In this document: positions 7,276 through 16,331 of the stretch, one piece after another | Position numbering within the stretch: the first letter of the stretch is position 1 | How the letters are laid out: every line of letters begins with the position of its first letter | Assembly (NCBI GenBank): GCA_029256305.1 | Contig: JAQSYE010000006.1 | Location: 1 to 38,114, forward strand | Direction: 5' to 3' | Source of the DNA: Lacrimispora sp. | Lineage (GTDB): Bacteria; Bacillota; Clostridia; Lachnospirales; Lachnospiraceae | DNA: 38,114 nt | Translations under genes and position numbers: made by a program | The notes under the pieces: generated by a model | The model's database searches: none | What the model was told of the DNA's origin: nothing | The model's input: only the letters and a program-made list of their open reading frames with translations

Positions 7276-7289
7276 TTTAAACGTTTAAA
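7276..7289. promoter_or_regulatory. LacI-type operator candidate O2
   Basis: TTTAAACGTTTAAA is a perfect 14-bp palindrome with the central CG typical of LacI-family operators. It lies in the leader, about 36 bases after the predicted start, in front of the operon that contains a LacI gene. Confidence 0.75.
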
Positions 7290-7299
7290 CTACCATTTA

Positions 7300-7329
7300 C
7301 GCTAAAGGATTTCGAATTATCTTTTAGCG
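7300..7329 (+). repeat. Inverted repeat in the importer leader
   Basis: CGCTAAAGGAT (7300-7310) pairs with ATCTTTTAGCG (7319-7329) with one G-U pair; the loop contains TTCGAA. There is no T-run, so it is not a terminator. It may stabilise the mRNA 5' end or be another protein site. Confidence 0.5.
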
Positions 7330-7346
7330 ATTCTTAAATCTGACAG

Positions 7347-7360
7347 TTTAAACGATTAAA
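7347..7360. promoter_or_regulatory. LacI-type operator candidate O3
   Basis: TTTAAACGATTAAA differs by one base from the perfect palindrome at 7276-7289. It ends 27 bases before the binding-protein start codon. Confidence 0.65.
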
Positions 7361-7387
7361 TAAAAAAATAATTTGGAGGGTAGATTT

Positions 7388-8656
7388 ATGAGAAGGAAGA
7401 AATTATGGGGACTAATTTTTCTGACAGCGGCGGCAGTGGGAATGCTTGTCGGGTGCAGCACAAAGGGGAAACCAACGGCTGGGGAGCAAAAGAAAGACGG
7501 AGGGCAGAAGGTTACCATAGCAGTGTGGAATGAACCAAATAAGGATGAGGCATTGAATATGTATGCGCAGGCAGAAAAGGCAACCGGAATTAAGGTAGAA
7601 GTAACAGTGATTCCGGAAAGCGATTATTCTTCTAAGCTAAACCAGATGGTTTCCACAGGGGATGACTCTGCTGATGTCTATGTGATCTGGGAGAATGATA
7701 TCGCCAATTTTGCAAAGGCAGGAGGTATCATTCCCATGGATGATTACTTGAAAAAATCATCTGTCCAGACTTCAGATTTTATTGATGCAGTTTCCACACT
7801 ATCTGCGGGGCTTGGCGGTACATATGGTCTGCCGTGGTGCGCTGCAACAGAGATTCTTTACTATAACAAGGATATGTTTGATGCCGAAGGGATTTCATAT
7901 CCAGGAAATGACTGGTCCTATAAGGATTATAAGTCCGCAGCGGAAAAGCTGACAAAAAAGGATACTGACGGTAAAACACAACAGTATGGTTGTACACTTC
8001 CCAATACTCAGACATGGTGGGCTGGAATTGGGGGAGCAGGAGATCAGGTATACGATCCTACCAAGGGACACATGGTAATTGGTGATGGTGCGGTATCTTT
8101 CGTCACAGACGTGGCAGCTATGGTAAAAAGCGGGGTAATGCCAGAGCCATCTTCTGATACGGCAGATTTATTTTCTTCTGGTAAAGCGGCGATGAGCTGG
8201 CAGGGAAGCTGGAATATCGGAACTTATGGAAGCAGTCTTCCATTCCAATGGGATATTGCAACCATACCAACCGACAAAATAAAATACAATACCTTGCATA
8301 CAGGCTTTTACAGCATCAATGCTAAAAGCAAGAACCAGGATGCGGCATTTAAAGTAATTGAATATCTTATGGGAGAAGAAGGGCAGACCATTAACTCCAA
8401 GGCCAGCGGCAATCCTTCTGCCATCAAATCCATTGCTGAAAAAGGTGCATGGAAAGTGGAAAGTGCCACTTCTGTGAAAAACTGGGCTGCAATGACCGAT
8501 TCGTTAAAAGCCGGTGTATTCGGATATACCTGCCTTCCGTCCGGTGTTACCAACAATGCAATCAGCGAATTTAACGCGGCAGTTCTTGGACAGATGACTC
8601 CCGAAGAAGCTGTGAAAAAAGCCGATGCCTATGCCCGGGAAACCATTGGTTATTAG
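7388..8656 (+). CDS. Sugar ABC transporter substrate-binding lipoprotein (family 1)
   Basis: A 422-residue extracellular solute-binding protein. It begins with a basic n-region and hydrophobic stretch (RRKKLWGLIFLTAAAVGM) ending in the lipobox LVGC, so Cys23 would be lipidated and the protein held on the outer face of the membrane. The mature part has family-1 features: VTIAVWNEPNK, ADVYVIWENDIANFAKAGGIIPMDDYLK, and AAMSWQGSWNIG. I choose the ATG at 7388 because the in-frame TTG at 7373 is itself part of the GGAGGG ribosome binding site. Two permeases follow; the ATPase is not encoded here, so a shared MsmK/UgpC-type ATPase from elsewhere is expected. The downstream GH127 gene suggests an arabinofuranose-containing oligosaccharide as ligand; that is inference. 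Confidence 0.93.
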   Translation: MRRKKLWGLIFLTAAAVGMLVGCSTKGKPTAGEQKKDGGQKVTIAVWNEPNKDEALNMYAQAEKATGIKVEVTVIPESDYSSKLNQMVSTGDDSADVYVIWENDIANFAKAGGIIPMDDYLKKSSVQTSDFIDAVSTLSAGLGGTYGLPWCAATEILYYNKDMFDAEGISYPGNDWSYKDYKSAAEKLTKKDTDGKTQQYGCTLPNTQTWWAGIGGAGDQVYDPTKGHMVIGDGAVSFVTDVAAMVKSGVMPEPSSDTADLFSSGKAAMSWQGSWNIGTYGSSLPFQWDIATIPTDKIKYNTLHTGFYSINAKSKNQDAAFKVIEYLMGEEGQTINSKASGNPSAIKSIAEKGAWKVESATSVKNWAAMTDSLKAGVFGYTCLPSGVTNNAISEFNAAVLGQMTPEEAVKKADAYARETIGY

Positions 8657-8680
8657 ACTATCAGCTGGAAGGAAAGTGGA

Positions 8681-9610
8681 ATGATAATGGAAAAAGAAAG
8701 CAGTAAGACGGCAAAGAAGAAAAAGCTAATGAACCATTTGACAGCTTATGCTTTTTGCGCTCCGTGGATGATTGGATTTATATGCTTCACTCTGTTTCCC
8801 ATTGCTTTTTTATTTGCTGTCAGCCTGACAAACCGGAAACTTAATGGCGTTTCCCAGTTCATAGGTTTGGCCAATTACGTCAATATGTTTCAAAGTGCCA
8901 CGTTCTGGAACTCGTTTCGGGTTACTTTGCTTTTTACGGTTGTCATGATGATTGTAACCACGATATGGGCTGTGATAATGGCCCTGCTGCTGAACTACAG
9001 GCAAAGGCTGAATGGTATTTTTCAGTTCTGTTATTTTCTGCCGTCGGTAATCCCGACGGTAGCACTTGCCTATACATTCCGAACTATATTTGGGAAGGAA
9101 GCAGGACTTTTAAATGGACTTATTACTGGGCTTACTGGTAAGAATGTGATGGTTAACTGGCTGTACGACAGTCGAACAGTCTATGTGGCTCTGTTTTTCA
9201 TTACACTGTTTACGTACAACACAGGGCAGATGATGCTGATCTTCCGTTCCGGATTAAACGATGTACCCAGAGAACTTTATGAGGCATGCGAGATTGACGG
9301 AGCCAGCCCTTTAAAGAAATTTTTAAAAATTACACTGCCCATGATATCGCCAATTATTCTATTTAACGCAGTTATGGGCTGTATCAGTGCATTAAATGGC
9401 TCATTCGCTCTTTTATATCCACTGACTGGAGAAAATGGTGATCCAAACGGAATGTCCCAGGTGCTCAGCCTTCTGATATACAAAGAGGCATTCAGCAACA
9501 TGAAGGTGGGATATGCCTGTGCCATGTCAGTCATTCTTTTTCTGGTTGCGTGTTGCTTTGGAATCGGTATATTTGCAATTTCCAAAAAGATTGTTTACTA
9601 TGAAAATTAA
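8681..9610 (+). CDS. Sugar ABC transporter permease (MalF/UgpA type)
   Basis: This 309-residue protein has about six transmembrane segments and the binding-protein-dependent permease EAA loop ELYEACEIDGASPLKKFLKITLPMISP (given here in part), which contacts the ATPase. The N-terminal signature AYAFCAPWMIGFICFTLFP is typical of the first permease in family-1 sugar importers. AAGGA is seven bases ahead of the ATG at 8681. It lies between the binding protein and the second permease, with gaps of 24 and 12 bases, so all belong to one transcript. Confidence 0.93.
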   Translation: MIMEKESSKTAKKKKLMNHLTAYAFCAPWMIGFICFTLFPIAFLFAVSLTNRKLNGVSQFIGLANYVNMFQSATFWNSFRVTLLFTVVMMIVTTIWAVIMALLLNYRQRLNGIFQFCYFLPSVIPTVALAYTFRTIFGKEAGLLNGLITGLTGKNVMVNWLYDSRTVYVALFFITLFTYNTGQMMLIFRSGLNDVPRELYEACEIDGASPLKKFLKITLPMISPIILFNAVMGCISALNGSFALLYPLTGENGDPNGMSQVLSLLIYKEAFSNMKVGYACAMSVILFLVACCFGIGIFAISKKIVYYEN

Positions 9611-9622
9611 GGGGAGAGAGAC

Positions 9623-10474
9623 ATGAAATCAGCAAAAACAAGAAAGAAGGCCGGCCGGATTCTGGTTTTCATAATTAAAATTTTGGTTGGGATAATCATG
9701 TTTTCTCCGATTATCTGGGTACTCACCGGTTCTTTTAAGACGTTAACAGAGTTTACCTCTTCCTCTGGTATTTTCCCCAAAAAGGGGACGATAGAAAACT
9801 ATGGATATATTTTTCGTCATTCCAACTATATGCTTTATCTAAGAAATACGGTTTTGCTAATGGCTGGAACCACTATGGGAACTTTGATTTCCTCTTCCCT
9901 GGTGGCCTATCCCCTTGCCAGAATGGAGTTCCCCGGTAAAAATCTGATTTTTTCCCTGATTGTGGGAACAATGATGATTCCCAATATTGCACTTATTGTT
10001 CCCCAGTATATTATGTTTGGAAAAGTTGGCTGGCTGGATTCCCTGCTTCCTATGATCGTTCCTTCATTTTTTGCATACCCGTATAATGTATTTTTATTTC
10101 GACAGTTCTTTCGTTCCATTCCGAAAGAACTGGATGAGGCCGCGACTATGGATGGGTGCAGTAGAATTGGTATTTTTTTCCGCGTGCTGATCCCGTTGTC
10201 AAAGTCTACCTTTACGACGATTGGTGTGTTGTCTTGTGTATTCTGGTGGAATGAACTGACGCAGCCGGTTTTTTACATAAACAGCGATAAATGGCGTACG
10301 CTGACCATTGCACTTATGACCACATTTATGTATACTTCAGGTAATGCGTTTGTAATCAACTGGCCTTCGATTATGGCGGCTTCCACGCTAATGATTCTGC
10401 CTCCCATGCTGCTTTATCTGTTTGGGTCCAGATTCTTAGTGGAAGGAATTAAAACGTCTGGTCTGAAGGGATAA
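9623..10474 (+). CDS. Sugar ABC transporter permease (MalG/UgpE type)
   Basis: A 283-residue inner-membrane protein with about six transmembrane helices, the first-helix signature IIMFSPIIWVLTGSFKT, and the EAA loop beginning ELDEAATMDGCSRIGIFF. It ends in the usual short C-terminal tail LVEGIKTSGLKG. It pairs with the preceding permease to form the heterodimeric channel. GGGGAGAG stands before the ATG. No ATP-binding subunit gene is adjacent. Confidence 0.93.
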   Translation: MKSAKTRKKAGRILVFIIKILVGIIMFSPIIWVLTGSFKTLTEFTSSSGIFPKKGTIENYGYIFRHSNYMLYLRNTVLLMAGTTMGTLISSSLVAYPLARMEFPGKNLIFSLIVGTMMIPNIALIVPQYIMFGKVGWLDSLLPMIVPSFFAYPYNVFLFRQFFRSIPKELDEAATMDGCSRIGIFFRVLIPLSKSTFTTIGVLSCVFWWNELTQPVFYINSDKWRTLTIALMTTFMYTSGNAFVINWPSIMAASTLMILPPMLLYLFGSRFLVEGIKTSGLKG

Positions 10475-10506
10475 ACAGTTGAAATGAAAGAAAGAGTAGG
10501 GAACAC

Positions 10507-11538
10507 ATGACACTAAAGGAAATTGCATCAATGGCAGGAGTATCAGTGGCAACCGTATCGTATGTTCTCAATAATACGGCACAGGTGAGCGATGAGACCA
10601 GAAAAAAGGTAGAGAAGATTATTAAAGAAACCGGATACCGGTCTAATATCCTGGCAAAGAGCTTAAGAAGGAATGAGTCCTTTCTGGTGGGAGTGATTGT
10701 TGAGGATGTAACGGTATGGCATACTGCCTATATTATTGACGGGATCAATGAGATTGCAGAAGCAAGAGGATATAACACCATCCTGAGCAATTTAAGACTG
10801 TTAAATAAAATTGAATCCCAGTTTGACCACATTTCCAATTATCAGAGGGATATTGATAAAGCACTGGATGTAATGGTTGGGATGCAGGTGGATGGCATTA
10901 TTTATGTAGGCATGCATGACCGGAAAATCAGCCATATTCTTGGCAATATAAAAAAACCGGTGGTTTACTGCTACTGTTATACAGATGGGGAAGGTTCTTC
11001 GGTTCGCTACAGTAATGAAAAGACGGTTTACCAGATGACTCAGATGCTGATTGAAAACGGCCACAGAGAATTTGGGGTTATTAATGGACTTAAGGAGTCG
11101 GAACCCGCTGCATTAAGGTACAACGGGTTTTTAAAGGCGTTAAATGAGGCCGGAATTACAATGAAAGAGGAGAATATAACCTGTGGAAACTGGAAATACC
11201 GGGAAGGAAAAGAAGCAGCTAAAAAGCTTTTGGGAAAAAGCGATCACCCAACTGCAATTGTGGCGATGAACGATGACATGGCGGTTGGGGTCTGTGATGC
11301 AGCAAGAGAGCTGGGACTTAAAGTTCCTGATGATGTTTCTGTCACAGGTTTTGACAATGCCGATATTATACAATACGTGAGCCCAAGGATCACAACAGTG
11401 GAGCGGCCTTTGCAGGAGATGGGTTATCGTTCCATGGAGCTTCTGCTTGAAGGTGTAAGAGGAGCCAGCGTTGGAGATGTGAGCATCACGCTTCCCTGTG
11501 CTCTGATCGAAGGGGAATCTGTAAAAAAACTTAATTAG
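10507..11538 (+). CDS. LacI family regulator of the arabinoside operon
   Basis: A full-length 343-residue LacI/GalR protein: helix-turn-helix TLKEIASMAGVSVATVSYVL at residues 2-21, hinge ILAKSLRR, and a sensor domain with NGHREFGVINGLKESEPA, AIVAMNDDMAVGVCDAARELG and VTGFDNADIIQYVSPRITTVERP. It is embedded between the importer and the GH127 gene, so it most likely binds the three TTTAAACG-type palindromes at 7141-7360 and responds to a sugar released by this pathway. The ribosome binding site is weak (AGTAGGGAA), consistent with low expression of a repressor within an operon. Confidence 0.92.
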   Translation: MTLKEIASMAGVSVATVSYVLNNTAQVSDETRKKVEKIIKETGYRSNILAKSLRRNESFLVGVIVEDVTVWHTAYIIDGINEIAEARGYNTILSNLRLLNKIESQFDHISNYQRDIDKALDVMVGMQVDGIIYVGMHDRKISHILGNIKKPVVYCYCYTDGEGSSVRYSNEKTVYQMTQMLIENGHREFGVINGLKESEPAALRYNGFLKALNEAGITMKEENITCGNWKYREGKEAAKKLLGKSDHPTAIVAMNDDMAVGVCDAARELGLKVPDDVSVTGFDNADIIQYVSPRITTVERPLQEMGYRSMELLLEGVRGASVGDVSITLPCALIEGESVKKLN

Positions 11539-11567
11539 GAAAATAGATAGCAGAGCGAGGACGAGGT

Positions 11568-13514
11568 ATGGTGGGAAATAAACTGACGGGTGCAGATTTA
11601 AAACATGTTTCAATCCAGGATTCATTTTGGGGTAAATATATTGACCTGGTAGATGAGGTGATCCTACCGTTTCAGTGGGATCTGATCAATGACAGGGTTG
11701 AAGGGGCGGAAAAAAGCTACTGCATCAGGAATTTCCGTATTGCTGCTGGTAAGGAAGCAGGAGAACATAAAGGCATGGTGTTCCAGGATACAGATGCAGC
11801 AAAGTGGCTGGAAGCAGTTGCCTGTTCTCTCAATATACACAGAAATGAGAAGCTTGAGGCGGCGGCGGATCAGGCCATTGATTTAATTGCTGCAGCCCAG
11901 TGCGAAGACGGGTATTTAAACACTTATTATACAATTACAGGAAATAAAAGATGGTCAGATTTATTTGAGGGTCATGAGCTTTATACAGCAGGTCATATGA
12001 TTGAGGCGGCAGTGGCATATTTTCAGGCCACCGAGAAAAGGAAGTTCCTTCATGTAGTGTGTAAATTTGCGGATTACCTTTGTCTCGTTTTTGGACCAGA
12101 GGAGGGGAAAATTCATGGTTATCCGGGGCATCCGGAGATTGAACTTGCCCTGGTGAAACTATACCGGGTGACAGAGAACAGAAACTATCTTTGGCTTGCA
12201 GATTATTTTGTGAGAACAAGAGGAGAGAAGCCCTGTTACTTTTTAAATGAGGACTGTATAAAAAACGGGAATTATATTTTCCCTGAATTTAAAGATTTTG
12301 ATCTGGATTATAATCAGTCCCATATGCCCTTAAGGGAACAGGAGACAGCGGAAGGTCATTGCGTTAGGGCTGTTTACCTTTACAGCGCTATGGCTGACCT
12401 GGCATATGAATATCAGGATGAAACCCTGATCCGTCAGTGCGAAACGCTGTGGGAGAACATTGTGAACAAGCGGATGTATATAACCGGAAGCATTGGATCG
12501 GCCGCCTATGGCGAACGATTTACCGGGGACTACGACCTCCCCAATGATACCAACTATTCAGAGTCCTGTGCGACGGTAGGTCTTGCCATGTTTTCCAACC
12601 GAATGTTTCATCTCACCAGAGATGGGAGATACATGGATGTTGTGGAAAAAGCCTTATACAACACGCTCCTTGCAGGAATTGCAATGGATGGAAAACATTT
12701 CTTCTACGTAAATCCGTTAGAGGTAGTGCCTGAGGTGGCGAATAAAAACCCCGCCTACAGTCATGTGAAAACCACCAGACAGCTTTGGTTTGGAGTGGCC
12801 TGCTGCCCGCCTAATATTGCAAGGACCCTTGCCTCTCTGGGAAATTACATATACGCTTCAGACGAAGACACAATCTATGTCAATCTTTTTATACAAAGTA
12901 GAATTGACTGTCAGCTCTCCGGAGTTGGAATCAGTCTGAGGCAGGAATGCGACTATCCGGAAAGTGGATCGATTACTCTTTTTGTAAACCCGAAGGAGTC
13001 GGGAAGTCAGTTTACCCTGGCTGTGCGTATTCCTTCTTACAGCAGGGGAGCAGTGATTAAAATTAATGGAAAAGAGGAGCTTGGGAAGCTGGAAAAAGGG
13101 TATCTCTATTTAAAGCGAATCTGGGATACGGATGATGAGGTTATAATTGAACTGAATGTTCCTTTCCGATACGTCAGATCCAATCCCAGAGTGCGCCATA
13201 ATATAGGAAAAGTCAGCCTGATGAAGGGGCCAGTGGTTTATTGTATGGAAGAGGCGGACAATGGAAATTATCTATCAGCGGCGGTCATTGATACCAGTGT
13301 GGAGCCACTAGAAGAATTTGACCACTCACTTTTAAGAGGCACCTTGTGTGCCAGATTAAAGGGAGTACGTATTGATTATGAGAAGACCGGAGAATCCCTT
13401 TATGGGGAAGACCGTCCGGTTTATAAAGAAGCAGAGTTGAAAGCAATTCCTTATTCCTGTTGGAATAACAGGGGAGAGGGAGAGATGATTGTCTGGATGA
13501 GAGAAAAGGAATAG
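11568..13514 (+). CDS. GH127-type beta-L-arabinofuranosidase (DUF1680 family)
   Basis: The 648-residue product matches the GH127 family, whose founding enzyme HypBA1 removes beta-L-arabinofuranose from arabinooligosaccharides with a zinc-coordinated cysteine nucleophile. The catalytic pieces are visible in the right spacing: Glu316 in YGERF (acid/base), Glu332 and Cys334 in YSESCA, and Cys412-Cys413 in ACCPPN. The N-terminal part forms the toroid (CEDGYLNTYYT, EGHELYTAGHMIEAAVAYF); the region after about residue 420 is the beta-sandwich. There is no signal peptide, so it acts in the cytoplasm on imported saccharides. It is the last gene of the importer operon and is followed by a terminator. 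The exact substrate could differ, since the wider family has related specificities. Confidence 0.9.
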   Translation: MVGNKLTGADLKHVSIQDSFWGKYIDLVDEVILPFQWDLINDRVEGAEKSYCIRNFRIAAGKEAGEHKGMVFQDTDAAKWLEAVACSLNIHRNEKLEAAADQAIDLIAAAQCEDGYLNTYYTITGNKRWSDLFEGHELYTAGHMIEAAVAYFQATEKRKFLHVVCKFADYLCLVFGPEEGKIHGYPGHPEIELALVKLYRVTENRNYLWLADYFVRTRGEKPCYFLNEDCIKNGNYIFPEFKDFDLDYNQSHMPLREQETAEGHCVRAVYLYSAMADLAYEYQDETLIRQCETLWENIVNKRMYITGSIGSAAYGERFTGDYDLPNDTNYSESCATVGLAMFSNRMFHLTRDGRYMDVVEKALYNTLLAGIAMDGKHFFYVNPLEVVPEVANKNPAYSHVKTTRQLWFGVACCPPNIARTLASLGNYIYASDEDTIYVNLFIQSRIDCQLSGVGISLRQECDYPESGSITLFVNPKESGSQFTLAVRIPSYSRGAVIKINGKEELGKLEKGYLYLKRIWDTDDEVIIELNVPFRYVRSNPRVRHNIGKVSLMKGPVVYCMEEADNGNYLSAAVIDTSVEPLEEFDHSLLRGTLCARLKGVRIDYEKTGESLYGEDRPVYKEAELKAIPYSCWNNRGEGEMIVWMREKE

Positions 13515-13515
13515 A

Positions 13516-13548
13516 AAAAAAGCCTGGGAATGAATCCAGGCTTTTTCC
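13516..13548. terminator. Bidirectional terminator between GH127 and trpZ
   Basis: AAAGCCTGG (13519-13527) pairs with CCAGGCTTT (13536-13544), flanked by A- and T-runs. It serves the plus-strand GH127 operon and the converging trpXYZ operon. Confidence 0.9.
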
Positions 13549-13550
13549 GA

Positions 13551-14324
13551 TTAATTTCCGCACTCCACACTTATTTCATTAAACTTTTCAAGAATAAAGT
13601 TAATATCCAGGCTGTCTTTTTCTTCCTCTGCGCAGTCCACAACTGCATTGCCCTGATGCATCATCAGAAGCCGGTTACCGTAGTCCACTGCGTAGCGGAG
13701 GTTATGGGTTACCATGATAGTGGTAAGCTGTTTTTCTTTCACGATCTTATCCGTCAGCTGCATGATAATCTCAGCGGTTTTAGGATCAAGGGCTGCCGTG
13801 TGCTCATCAAGAATCAGGAATTGGATGGGGGTCATGGTTGACATTAAAAGTGCCATGGCCTGCCTTTGACCTCCAGATAAAACTCCAACCTTAACATGCA
13901 GTTTGTCTTCCAGCCCAAGACCCAATGTGTGAAGCTGTTCTTTGTAATAACCAATCCGCTGCTTATTGGTTCCGGGAAGTAAATTAAAGGGCTTTCCTTT
14001 GGTATCAGCCAGTGCCATGTTTTCCAGAATGGTCATGTTCGGGCAGGTGCCCACTGACGGATTCTGATAGACTCTGCCGATGCGGCGCTGGCGGCGGTAC
14101 TCCGGCATATTGGTGATATCGGCGCCGTTAATGAGTATGGATCCGTTGTCTAAAGGGATGCTGCCGCAGATCATATTCAAAAGAGAAGTCTTTCCCGATC
14201 CGTTGCTTCCCACAACTGATACAAATTGCTGGTCCTTTATCGTCAAGTCAAAATTGTGAAACAGACACATTTCGTTGACGGTCCCGTGGTTATAATATTT
14301 ATTAATGTTTTTCAGTTCAATCAT
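13551..14324 (-). CDS. trpZ: Tryptophan-type ABC transporter ATP-binding protein
   Basis: A 257-residue ABC ATPase with Walker A GSNGSGKTS (residues 39-47), Q-loop region VYQNPSVGTCPNMTILEN, signature VLSGGQRQAMALLM and Walker B FLILDEHTAALDP. The DEHTAALDP wording is characteristic of the ATPase of the TrpX/ABC_sub_bind type systems. It is last in the trpX-trpY-trpZ operon and its start overlaps the end of the permease gene by four bases (ATGA), indicating translational coupling. Tryptophan specificity rests on the upstream T-box specifier, not on this subunit. Confidence 0.88.
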   Translation of the reverse strand: MIELKNINKYYNHGTVNEMCLFHNFDLTIKDQQFVSVVGSNGSGKTSLLNMICGSIPLDNGSILINGADITNMPEYRRQRRIGRVYQNPSVGTCPNMTILENMALADTKGKPFNLLPGTNKQRIGYYKEQLHTLGLGLEDKLHVKVGVLSGGQRQAMALLMSTMTPIQFLILDEHTAALDPKTAEIIMQLTDKIVKEKQLTTIMVTHNLRYAVDYGNRLLMMHQGNAVVDCAEEEKDSLDINFILEKFNEISVECGN

Positions 14325-15199
14325 GCTTTCACCTTCTTTTCCCTGCCGTTGCTCAGTACCAGAATGGCTAAAAACAGAACCGATGTAATGAGTTTTAAGT
14401 CTGAAGCTTCCATTCCTAAGTAAATCGCCAAAGATACGCAGGCTTTGTAAATGATAGAGCCTATAATGACAGCAGTGGTTGATTTAACAAAACCGACCCG
14501 CTTAAAAAGCTTTGTTCCGATAATGACATTGGCAAGACCGATGACGATGGTTCCAGTTCCCATGCTGATTTCAAAAAAACCTTTTTGCTGGCAGTATACG
14601 GAGCCTGCCAAGGCAGCCAGACCATTTGCGATAGCAAGACCAACGATCTTAACCATTCCCCGATCTTTTGCAAGAGAAGTGACAAGTGTTTCATTATCGC
14701 CCACTGCCCTCAACAGATATCCGGAGCGGGTTTTTAAGTACTGGTCTAAAATAAATTTCACAACAAGAACGATGACTGCCAGAATAATAACTGCAGTAAC
14801 AGCACTTAGAGACGCTGGAAACAGCCTGTTAACCAGGCTGTTTTCAAAAATGGTGTTCGCATTGAAAAATGGAACATTGGCTTTTCCGGCAACTCTTAAA
14901 TTAACGGAGTACAAAGCAGTCATGACAATAATACCAGACAGAAGATCCCGCACTTTTAATTTTACATGGATAAAACCGGTGATGCATCCGGCCAGAGCTC
15001 CGATGACAAAAGCAACAAACAGGGTTGCCAGAGGATTGAACCCGGCTAAAATAAGTGTAACGGTAACAGCGCCTCCAAGAGGAAACGTCCCATCAACAGA
15101 CAGATCCGGAAAATCCAGAATCTTATAGGTGATGTATACGCCTAACGCCATAATGGCATAAACCAGACCTTCTTCTAAAACGCCAAGTATGATTGACAT
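14321..15199 (-). CDS. trpY: Tryptophan-type ABC transporter permease
   Basis: A 292-residue membrane protein with eight or more hydrophobic helices. It starts MSIILGVLEEGLVYAIMALG and carries ITYKILDFPDLSVDGTFPLG, a stretch typical of permeases of the TrpXYZ group, which resemble branched-chain amino acid permeases. The Leu/Ile-rich segments GLAIANGLAALAGSVYCQQ and VIGLANVIIGTKLF are further family landmarks. It follows trpX after 28 bases and overlaps trpZ by four. A large antisense open frame across it is only a shadow. Confidence 0.88.
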   Translation of the reverse strand: MSIILGVLEEGLVYAIMALGVYITYKILDFPDLSVDGTFPLGGAVTVTLILAGFNPLATLFVAFVIGALAGCITGFIHVKLKVRDLLSGIIVMTALYSVNLRVAGKANVPFFNANTIFENSLVNRLFPASLSAVTAVIILAVIVLVVKFILDQYLKTRSGYLLRAVGDNETLVTSLAKDRGMVKIVGLAIANGLAALAGSVYCQQKGFFEISMGTGTIVIGLANVIIGTKLFKRVGFVKSTTAVIIGSIIYKACVSLAIYLGMEASDLKLITSVLFLAILVLSNGREKKVKA

Positions 15200-15227
15200 G
15201 ATTTAACTTCCTCCACTATGTTTCTTC

Positions 15228-16280
15228 TTATTTTGTTCCTTTTGAAATATCAGTAAACATCTTAGCTGCAGAATCGGTCAGTTCCTTTGGCAGTGTAACG
15301 CCAAGTGTATCGGCAACTTTGGAATTTCCGTAAAAGGCAGCATCTTTAATAACTTCATAATTTAATTCACTAGCCTTGGCTTCTCCCTTTAATACCTTGG
15401 CAGCCATGACACCGGTCTGTTTCCCTAAATCCACATAATCAAGACCCATTGCTGCAAGACAGCCGATCTTAACCTGTTCCACTTCACTGCCGAAAACAGG
15501 AATGTTTTTCTTGCCGGCTTTATCAAGGATGAGCGGAAGAGAGCTTACCACTGTATTATCAGTTAAATTGTTAAGGCAGTCAACCTTTTCTAAAAGGCTG
15601 TCAGTTGCCAGGGAGATATCGGCAGTTGAGGTAACTGGTCCTTCCACGATCTCAAATCCATAATTGCCAGCCGCCGCTTTGTATTCTTTAATGGCCGTTT
15701 CTGAATTTACTTCACTGGTGCTGTATAAAATTCCAATTTTCTTTGCATCTGGAAGAATTTTGCGGATCATTTCCAGCTGTTTTTCAACCGGAAGCTTGTC
15801 GCTGGTGCCGGTTATTTCGCCAGCCGGAGTGCCGTCTTCTTTGGCAAGAGCAGCAGCTACCGGATCTGTGACAGCTGTGAAAATAACAGGGATATTAGCT
15901 TTTTTTGCTCCGCCGTAGGCTGCCTGTGCCATGGGGGTTGCAATGGCGCAGATCAGATCGGTCTTCTTTGCAAGAAAGTTGTTTACGATCTGGCTGGCTG
16001 TACCGCCGTCGGCCTGTGCATTTTCATAGAGGACAGTTAAATTCTTTCCTTCCTCAATCCCTTCTGCGGCAAGTCCTTGTAAAAAACCTTCCCTGCAGTT
16101 ATCCAGAGAGCCATGCTCTGCAAACTGGGCGATTCCGATGGTATAAGTTCCAGCTTCTCCACTCTTTGCAGATGCTGCAGAAGTGGATTCCTGTGTCTTT
16201 TCCGGTGCCTTACCAGAAGCGCATCCGGTGAGAGAAGCAGCGAGTGCTGCCAGTAACATGATTTTTACAGATTTTTTCAT
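15228..16280 (-). CDS. trpX: Tryptophan-type ABC transporter substrate-binding lipoprotein
   Basis: This 350-residue protein belongs to the ABC_sub_bind group (TrpX-like). A lipoprotein signal (MKKSVKIMLLAALAASLTGC) puts the lipid-anchored Cys at position 20. The mature domain has GIAQFAEHGSLDNCREGFLQGL, VIFTAVTDPVAAALAKEDG, GITGTSDKLPVEKQLE-like and KIGILYSTSEVNSE segments seen in this family. AGGAGG precedes the ATG. It is the first gene behind a roughly 330-base leader that contains a T-box, so expression rises when tRNA-Trp is uncharged. Confidence 0.88.
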   Translation of the reverse strand: MKKSVKIMLLAALAASLTGCASGKAPEKTQESTSAASAKSGEAGTYTIGIAQFAEHGSLDNCREGFLQGLAAEGIEEGKNLTVLYENAQADGGTASQIVNNFLAKKTDLICAIATPMAQAAYGGAKKANIPVIFTAVTDPVAAALAKEDGTPAGEITGTSDKLPVEKQLEMIRKILPDAKKIGILYSTSEVNSETAIKEYKAAAGNYGFEIVEGPVTSTADISLATDSLLEKVDCLNNLTDNTVVSSLPLILDKAGKKNIPVFGSEVEQVKIGCLAAMGLDYVDLGKQTGVMAAKVLKGEAKASELNYEVIKDAAFYGNSKVADTLGVTLPKELTDSAAKMFTDISKGTK

Positions 16281-16331
16281 AATAATTCCTCCTAAAATTT
16301 ATTTTTATTAATAAAAAAGCTTTTGTTGCAT

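Noticed and set aside
7276-7289. TTTAAACGTTTAAA as a CcpA catabolite-response element
   Set aside because: The cre consensus needs G at position 2 and C at position 13 (TGNNANCGNTNNCA); these are T and A here, and two similar sites plus a LacI gene in the operon favour the local regulator.
14451-15128. A 225-codon plus-strand open frame across the trpY gene
   Set aside because: It is antisense to a clear permease, has no good ribosome binding site, and its composition is that of a complement of hydrophobic codons.
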